DNA from: UBA5109 sp965662565
GTDB taxonomy: Bacteria > Pseudomonadota > Gammaproteobacteria > Pseudomonadales > Pseudohongiellaceae
Direction: 5' to 3'
NCBI GenBank assembly: GCA_965662565.1
Contig: CBFIHS010000069.1
Location: 1 to 5,849 of the forward strand
Length of the DNA stretch: 5,849 nt
Below are positions 1 through 4,462 of the stretch, in pieces. The notes under the pieces were generated by a model. The model ran no database searches. It worked only from the letters and a program-made list of their open reading frames with translations, and was not told the DNA's origin. The stretch's first letter is position 1. Each line of letters starts with the position of its first letter. The position numbers were made by a program, and so were the translations under genes.

Positions 1-1484
1 AGATTACCTTGACGTCGTGCTTCTTCCATTTCATGACGAACCGATTCGAGTTCCTCTTTTAATTTCTGAGCACCTTGTACAGCCGCCTTTTCAGCATTCC
101 AAATTTCTTCCAAATCTGAGAATTGCTTTTGCAAAGAGTCTATTTCAACGTCTAACTCTTCAAGACGCAGCTTAGAGGCCCTGTCTTTTTCTTTCTTAAG
201 CGCTTCTTTTTCAATTTTCAGCTGAATCAAACGCCGCTCAAGACGATCCATTTCTTCAGGTTTTGAATCCATTTCCATACGAATGCGGCTCGCCGCTTCA
301 TCAATCAGGTCAATCGCTTTATCAGGCAACTGACGATCTGTAATGTAGCGCTGCGATAGCTTAGCTGCCGCAATGATCGCAGAATCCGTAATATCGACAC
401 CATGATGCACTTCATAGCGTTCTTTTAAACCACGTAAAATGGCGATTGAATCAAGCACACTGGGCTCTTCAACCAACACTTTTTGGAAACGACGCTCTAG
501 GGCTGCATCTTTTTCAATATACTGCCTATACTCATCTAAAGTAGTGGCTCCTACACAGTGCAATTCTCCACGAGCCAAAGCAGGTTTAAGCATATTACCG
601 GCATCCATAGAACCTTCAGCTTTACCAGCACCGACCATAGTATGAATTTCATCGATAAAGAGAATTACTGAGCCTTCTTGTTTACCTAACTCACTTAAAA
701 CACTTTTTAGTCTTTCTTCAAATTCTCCACGAAACTTAGCGCCCGCTATTAAAGCCCCCATATCAAGGGATAAGATTCTTTTCCCTTTTAAACCTTCAGG
801 CACTTCGCCATTAACAATACGTTGTGCAAGACCATCAACAATAGCCGTCTTACCTACGCCAGGCTCACCAATCAGTACAGGATTATTCTTGGTGCGTCTC
901 TGCAAAACTTGAATCGTTCTTCGAATTTCATCATCCCGTCCAATTACAGGATCAAGTTTTCCTTCTTCAGCTTTTGCAGTTACATCAACGGTAAACTTCT
1001 CTAAAGCTTGATTGCCTCCTTCGCCTTCGGGGTCGTTTACTGATTCGCCTCCGCGTAAATTTTTTACCGCATTTTCTAGTGCTTTCTGTGATACAGAAAA
1101 GGAGTTTAATAGTTTTCCTATCTCACTTTTATCTTGCATTGCCGCTAGTAAAACATTTTCACTTGAAATGAATTGATCGCCATTTTTTTGTGAAATTTTA
1201 TCGGCTAAGTTGAGCAATCGAGCCAGTTCGGGAGAAATATTAACTTCCCCATTCCCATCAGGCACAACCGGAAAATTCTCTAAAATTTCGCGCAAACTTT
1301 TTTGCAATACTTGAATATCAAAACCGGTTTGCATCAATAATGGTCGAATCGAACCACCCTTTTGCTCCACTAAGGTAATTAGCAAATGTACTGGAGCAAT
1401 TTGATTATGATCTTTGCCCACAGCTAAAGACTGGGCATCAGCTAATGCCAGTTGCAATTTGTTAGTTAATTTATCCATTCTCAT
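1..1484 (-). CDS. clpB: ATP-dependent chaperone ClpB (disaggregase), N-terminal 494 residues, 3' end outside window
   Basis: ClpB is a cytoplasmic hexameric AAA+ disaggregase that works with DnaK/DnaJ/GrpE to pull proteins out of aggregates after heat stress. The start MRMDKLTNKLQLALADAQSL matches the E. coli N-terminus, and the ATG lies 7 nt after a GAGGTG Shine-Dalgarno. Visible in order: the Clp N-domain (about 1-145), the linker with RGGESVND (144-151), and NBD1 with Walker A GEPGVGKT (206-213, Lys212), Walker B ILFIDE (274-279, Glu279) and the arginine-finger pair R331-R332. The Glu/Lys-rich coiled-coil middle domain begins near residue 410. These positions equal E. coli numbering, so there are no indels in NBD1. 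The window ends inside the middle domain at about residue 494 of a usual 857 or so; NBD2 is missing only because of the window edge. The frame is open throughout. It is the last gene of a rluD-pgeF-clpB array but has its own heat-shock promoter. Confidence 0.98.
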   Translation of the reverse strand, partial: MRMDKLTNKLQLALADAQSLAVGKDHNQIAPVHLLITLVEQKGGSIRPLLMQTGFDIQVLQKSLREILENFPVVPDGNGEVNISPELARLLNLADKISQKNGDQFISSENVLLAAMQDKSEIGKLLNSFSVSQKALENAVKNLRGGESVNDPEGEGGNQALEKFTVDVTAKAEEGKLDPVIGRDDEIRRTIQVLQRRTKNNPVLIGEPGVGKTAIVDGLAQRIVNGEVPEGLKGKRILSLDMGALIAGAKFRGEFEERLKSVLSELGKQEGSVILFIDEIHTMVGAGKAEGSMDAGNMLKPALARGELHCVGATTLDEYRQYIEKDAALERRFQKVLVEEPSVLDSIAILRGLKERYEVHHGVDITDSAIIAAAKLSQRYITDRQLPDKAIDLIDEAASRIRMEMDSKPEEMDRLERRLIQLKIEKEALKKEKDRASKLRLEELDVEIDSLQKQFSDLEEIWNAEKAAVQGAQKLKEELESVRHEMEEARRQGN

Positions 1485-1491
1485 GGCGTAA

Positions 1492-1497
1492 CACCTC
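1492..1497 (-). promoter_or_regulatory. Shine-Dalgarno of clpB
   Basis: GAGGTG on the minus strand, 7 nt upstream of the ATG at 1484. It fixes the clpB start there and not at the second in-frame ATG (codon 3, at 1478). It is the clearest ribosome-binding site in the window; rluD, pgeF and bamD all lack one this good. Confidence 0.8.
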
Positions 1498-1525
1498 AAC
1501 ACAATGTTTTAACTTTATTGTCTAT

Positions 1526-1554
1526 TAAATGGGGGTATTACGGATTGATTCAAG
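1526..1554 (-). promoter_or_regulatory. Sigma-32 (RpoH) heat-shock promoter of clpB
   Basis: On the minus strand the -35 element CTTGAAT (1548-1554) is followed after 13 nt by the -10 element CCCCATTTA (1526-1534). The E. coli RpoH consensus is CTTGAAA, 12-16 nt, CCCCATnT, so only the last -35 base differs. The predicted transcript start near 1519 leaves a leader of about 35 nt before the clpB ATG. The site lies wholly between pgeF and clpB, so clpB can be induced by heat separately from rluD-pgeF, as known for clpB in E. coli. A short inverted repeat (TCAAG-TCAG-CTTGA, 1550-1563) overlaps the -35 element; its role, if any, is unknown. Confidence 0.88.
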
Positions 1555-1582
1555 TCAGCTTGAGCGAATAACTATTTTTGAC

Positions 1583-2257
1583 TTACTTTAACCAGATTAA
1601 ACTGGCTAAACGGCCAGAATCTTTCGCTCGACGATAGGAGTAAAATTTTTGAGGATCACAATAAGTACAATACTCTCCACCAGAAATATTATTGATCCCT
1701 AGCTGGTTCAAACGTAAACGGGCCAAAGCATACAGGTCTGCCATCCATTTTCCTTTGGCTAGCCCTGACTGGAAAACTGACTCAGTTTTTGATCTTAGAC
1801 TCTCATCAGCCGCTTCTATAAAAGCATCACGAACGTCCTCTCCCACTTCAAAATGACAGGAAGCAATTGCGGGACCAAACCATACAATAATTTCTTCAGA
1901 GTCAGCCTTAAAACAGGCTGCTGTGTTTTCCAATACTCCTGCGGCAAGCCCCCGCCAACCAGCATGGGCAACTGCTATCTCCTTACCTTTGGCATCACAA
2001 AAAAATACTGGCAAGCAGTCTGCTGTATGAATCCCACAGACTATGTTTTTTGTCTCGGTATAAATCGCGTCTGCTTCTGGAGCAATCGTTGAGACTGAAC
2101 CTTCTAACTTGAACACTTTCGTTTCATGAACCTGAGTAAGCCATTGCACAGCTTTGTTTCCAAGATACTCATCAGGATCAGTTAATCTTGTCGTAAAAAC
2201 TGCACCAACATTTTGGGGCGCCTGCCAGCTAGGTTGAATTATTTTGCTATTGGACAT
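1583..2257 (-). CDS. pgeF: Peptidoglycan editing factor PgeF (YfiH/DUF152, multicopper-polyphenol-oxidase-like fold), shortened N-terminal region
   Basis: This is the YfiH/PgeF family, which in E. coli keeps L-Ser out of position 1 of the peptidoglycan stem peptide; family members also show purine-nucleoside phosphorylase, adenosine deaminase or phenol-oxidase activity. Family motifs are clear: QVH (42-44), TADCLPV (78-84), HAGWRG (98-103), FGPAI (127-131), FEVG (136-139), FYSYRR (205-210) and the ending ASLIWL. The three metal-ligand positions of the family are kept as His44, Cys81 and His98. I chose the ATG at 2257 (224 aa) because MSNSKIIQPSWQAP aligns with the E. coli start MSKLIVPQWPQP; a TTG four codons upstream (2269) is possible but adds only MLTI. 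It overlaps the rluD end by 11 nt and has no clear Shine-Dalgarno, suggesting translational coupling. Oddity: about 29 residues found in E. coli between the TTR and QVH motifs are absent. Confidence 0.93.
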   Translation of the reverse strand: MSNSKIIQPSWQAPQNVGAVFTTRLTDPDEYLGNKAVQWLTQVHETKVFKLEGSVSTIAPEADAIYTETKNIVCGIHTADCLPVFFCDAKGKEIAVAHAGWRGLAAGVLENTAACFKADSEEIIVWFGPAIASCHFEVGEDVRDAFIEAADESLRSKTESVFQSGLAKGKWMADLYALARLRLNQLGINNISGGEYCTYCDPQKFYSYRRAKDSGRLASLIWLK

Positions 2258-3203
2258 TATCGTTAGCAAGTACTGTTAAGAGCTCTTGCATATCAACAGG
2301 AGGCGCAACTTCCCATTCCATGTACTCATCCAATTCAGGATGTACAAAGCCAAGTTTCCAGGCGTGCAGTGCCTGACGTTTAAAATGGGTGAGGAAGCTA
2401 ATAAGCTCTGGACTGGCTCCTTTAGGCAATTTCATTCGCCCTCCATACAAAGCATCTCCAACTAAAGGAAAACCGATATGTGTCATGTGCACACGTATTT
2501 GATGGGTTCGCCCTGTTTCTAGCTTTACAGACAAATGAGTATGGGAACGGAACTTCTGCATAACCCGATAGTGAGTAAGCGCGTGTTTACCATTAAGTTC
2601 AGAAACAACGGCTCGTTTCTTTCGATGCACCGGGTGCCTTCCTAGATGGGCTTCAACCATTCCACCAGCAGTAACAAGGCCATTACATACAGCTTGATAT
2701 TCTCGGTTAAATTCACGCGCTTGAATCATCTCAACCAGAGCATTATGGCTGCTCAGTGTTTTAGCAACCACCATCAAACCGCTGGTATCTTTATCCAGAC
2801 GATGAACTATCCCAGCTCTGGGAATATCATTGAGTTCCGGGTATCGGTAAAGCAAAGCATTTAACAAAGTACCCGTATAATTCCCAGCCGCAGGGTGAAC
2901 CACCAGACCAACCGGTTTGTTAATGATCAACAAACTTTCATCCTCAAAAATTATATCTAAGGGCAATTCTTCTGGGTGCCATTTTTCTTGCTCTTCAAGC
3001 TCAGCATCAAGGCTCAGCACTTCTCCTCCCAAGAGCTTATGCCTAGTTTGAACAGCATTACCATCTACTAAGAGCTTTCCTTGTTTGATCCAACTCTGAA
3101 GCCTAGAGCGCGAAAAATCACTAAATAAGACTGCGGCGACTTGATCTAAGCGGGCGCCACTGTGCTCATCGGATACTTTTGCCTCTACGGAAAACTTTTG
3201 CAT
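2247..3203 (-). CDS. rluD: 23S rRNA pseudouridine(1911/1915/1917) synthase RluD
   Basis: RluD isomerises three uridines in helix 69 of 23S rRNA, a step needed for normal ribosome assembly and function. The protein has an N-terminal S4 RNA-binding domain (about 17-62: ARLDQ, FSRSRLQSWI, LVDG) and a RluA-type catalytic domain with INKPVGLVVHP (94-104), the signature HRLDKDTSGLMVVAK (134-148) with catalytic Asp137, and LETGRTHQIRVHM (228-240). Similarity to E. coli RluD (326 aa) is high throughout, including DALYGG and RQALHA near the end. I placed the start at the ATG at 3203 (318 aa) because MQKFSVEAKVSDEHSGARLDQ lines up with the E. coli start. A GTG at 3269 would add 22 residues with no family counterpart. 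Neither start has a good Shine-Dalgarno. It is the first gene of rluD-pgeF, and its TAG stop lies inside the start of pgeF. Confidence 0.95.
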   Translation of the reverse strand: MQKFSVEAKVSDEHSGARLDQVAAVLFSDFSRSRLQSWIKQGKLLVDGNAVQTRHKLLGGEVLSLDAELEEQEKWHPEELPLDIIFEDESLLIINKPVGLVVHPAAGNYTGTLLNALLYRYPELNDIPRAGIVHRLDKDTSGLMVVAKTLSSHNALVEMIQAREFNREYQAVCNGLVTAGGMVEAHLGRHPVHRKKRAVVSELNGKHALTHYRVMQKFRSHTHLSVKLETGRTHQIRVHMTHIGFPLVGDALYGGRMKLPKGASPELISFLTHFKRQALHAWKLGFVHPELDEYMEWEVAPPVDMQELLTVLANDNVQ

Positions 3204-3287
3204 GCTTTTAAGGTCTATTCTTGTGAGTGAACTAGTTATGGGTGAAGTTATTGCCGTTACATAGTACACTGCGTCGGCGAAATATCT

Positions 3288-3353
3288 ATTATCTCATTGT
3301 CAGGAATAATAAACGAATATTAGAGATGATAATCAAGCAGATGAGGGATAATC
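3288..3353. repeat. Three GATAAT units, two direct and one inverted
   Basis: The plus strand carries AGATGATAATC (3324-3334) and AGATGAGGGATAATC (3339-3353), related direct repeats. The minus strand carries ATGAGATAAT (3288-3297), which pairs imperfectly with ATGAGGGATAAT (3341-3352). The arrangement could be regulator half-sites between the two divergent genes, or chance in AT-rich DNA. No known operator consensus is recognised. Confidence 0.3.
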
Positions 3354-3357
3354 TGAA

Positions 3358-3381
3358 CTTAAGCCTACTATAAGGTCTAAG
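3358..3381. repeat. Imperfect 9-bp inverted repeat around a -10-like hexamer upstream of bamD
   Basis: CTTAAGCCT and AGGTCTAAG flank a 6-nt centre (ACTATA). The arms differ at two of nine positions. The -10-like TATAAG (3369-3374) starts in the centre and runs into the right arm, so a protein bound here would cover it. This is a candidate operator at most; a matching -35 is not visible. Confidence 0.25.
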
Positions 3382-3445
3382 AATAATTGCGAGACTTTCG
3401 AATACTAATATTTACAACCAATAAAGCAGAAACATAACTAAAAAA

Positions 3446-4462
3446 GTGCAAAAAACTCTACTCTCAACACTACTTATCATTACTGTATTACTTTCAGCAT
3501 GCTCTTCAGATGAGGACCTAACACTCTCTACTGAGGAGTTTCTCTATAATAGGGCGGTTGAGGCTTTGGAAAGAAACGCTTTTGGTATGGCAATTGAAAC
3601 TTTTCAACAATTAGAAGCGTCCTTCCCCTTTGGACAATATGCTGCCCAAGCGCAAATAGAACTTGTCTATGCCTATTATCGGGCTGGGGAAGTTGAGGCT
3701 GCTCGGGCTGCAGCGGACAGATTTATTCGGCTCTACCCTGACGACCCAAATGTGGATTATGCCTTTTATATGAAGGGTATGGCTTTCTATACAGAAAACG
3801 CAGGTGTTATAGGCCGTTTTGTTCCAACAGACCCAAGTAAAAGAGACCCTGGCAGAGCAAGAGAATCTTTTACTGACTTTGCTCAGCTCATCACTAGATT
3901 TCCAAACAGCCCCTATGCTGCCGATGCGCGAGCAAGAATGATTTATTTGCGTAATCTTTTAGCAAATTATGAAATTCATGTCGCCGAGTTCTATATTGAA
4001 CGTCAAGCCTTTCTTTCCGCTCTAAACAGAGCACGATACGTAGTTGAGAACTTTCAAGAATCACCATCAGTGCCTCGTGCAATGGAAATCATGACTGAAA
4101 TGTACCTCAGATTAGGCTTAAATGACCTTGCTGATGATAGTTTAGTCGTTCTCGAAGAAAACTTCCCAGACAGCCCTCAAATAGATGAAAACGGTGAGTT
4201 CATTGTGTCTACACAAATAACAGACCCATCATTTCTATACTCTATGAGCTTTGGTTTACTCGGATCAAACAAGCGTGATACTCAACTAGCCCCAAGCAAA
4301 AGGCCAACTAATACTGCTGCTGTTTTTAGCTTTGACGCCCCAGCCCCGCAAGAGCGTAAACGCTCATTGTTGAACAGAATCACTTTTGGACTCATAGGAG
4401 ATCCTGGAAGTAATGGAATCAACCTGGAAGAAATTGGCGAAGTGAATACTTCTGCGAATTAA
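3446..4462 (+). CDS. bamD: Outer-membrane protein assembly factor BamD, lipoprotein with long C-terminal extension
   Basis: BamD is the essential lipoprotein partner of BamA in the complex that inserts beta-barrel proteins into the outer membrane. The start is GTG: the frame has a stop at 3422-3424, and this codon gives a proper lipoprotein signal (positively charged start, hydrophobic stretch, lipobox LSAC with Cys19). Ser20-Ser21 after the cysteine fits sorting to the outer membrane. The TPR-like core (about 27-245) matches E. coli BamD closely: YNRAVEAL, FPFGQYAAQAQ, VYAYYRAGEVEAARAAADRFIRLYP, NVDYAFYMKG, the RDPGRARESFTDF repeat, RFPNSPYAADARARM, NYEIHVAEFYIER. The E. coli protein is 245 aa; this one is 338. 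The extra 90 or so residues contain two related motifs (262-274, 307-319) joined by a Pro/Thr/Asn-rich linker. The Shine-Dalgarno is weak. The gene is divergent from rluD, and its stop overlaps the convergent symporter gene. Confidence 0.95.
   Translation: MQKTLLSTLLIITVLLSACSSDEDLTLSTEEFLYNRAVEALERNAFGMAIETFQQLEASFPFGQYAAQAQIELVYAYYRAGEVEAARAAADRFIRLYPDDPNVDYAFYMKGMAFYTENAGVIGRFVPTDPSKRDPGRARESFTDFAQLITRFPNSPYAADARARMIYLRNLLANYEIHVAEFYIERQAFLSALNRARYVVENFQESPSVPRAMEIMTEMYLRLGLNDLADDSLVVLEENFPDSPQIDENGEFIVSTQITDPSFLYSMSFGLLGSNKRDTQLAPSKRPTNTAAVFSFDAPAPQERKRSLLNRITFGLIGDPGSNGINLEEIGEVNTSAN
4229..4402 (+). repeat. Duplicated S-x-L-x(3)-[ST]-F-G-L-[LI]-G motif in the BamD C-terminal extension
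   Basis: Copy 1 is SFLYSMSFGLLGS (residues 262-274, bases 4229-4267) and copy 2 is SLLNRITFGLIGD (307-319, bases 4364-4402). Six of 13 positions are identical, with conservative changes at several others. The linker between them is rich in Lys, Pro, Thr and Asn and looks disordered. The repeat is visible in protein only, not as a DNA repeat, so any duplication is old or convergent. Confidence 0.6.

Larger units (their letters stand above)
3204..3445. promoter_or_regulatory. Divergent rluD/bamD intergenic region, promoters not resolved
   Basis: This AT-rich gap must hold the promoters for rluD (leftward) and bamD (rightward), but I see no sigma-70 pair with good spacing on either strand. Partial candidates are a rightward -10-like TATAAG (3369-3374) without a -35; a rightward TTGCGA (3387-3392) followed by TAATAT (3406-3411) at only 13 nt; and a leftward -10-like GATAAT (3288-3293) without a good -35. 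The region also holds an imperfect palindrome (3358-3381) and repeated GATAAT units, listed separately. There is no RNA gene and no convincing small ORF. Confidence 0.5.

Noticed and set aside
439..1004. Plus-strand open frames (68 and 60 codons) opposite clpB
   Set aside because: They mirror conserved ClpB NBD1 codons; no family similarity and no start signals.
2278..2287. Perfect 10-bp palindrome AAGAGCTCTT upstream of pgeF
   Set aside because: It encodes conserved-looking Glu-Leu-Leu near the RluD C-terminus; a 10-bp palindrome is expected by chance in a window of this size.
3204..3269. Longer RluD from the GTG at 3269 (22 extra residues)
   Set aside because: The extra residues have no counterpart in E. 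coli RluD, whose N-terminus aligns exactly with the ATG at 3203, and no Shine-Dalgarno precedes the GTG.
4352..4365. GAGCG-TAAA-CGCTC hairpin near the end of bamD as a possible terminator
   Set aside because: It lies in coding sequence about 95 bases before the stop, has only 5 bp of stem, and has no T-run after it on either strand.
4403..4430. Direct repeat CCTGGAAG (4403-4410 and 4423-4430)
   Set aside because: Eight bases, once repeated, inside the bamD coding tail; no matching protein repeat and easily chance.
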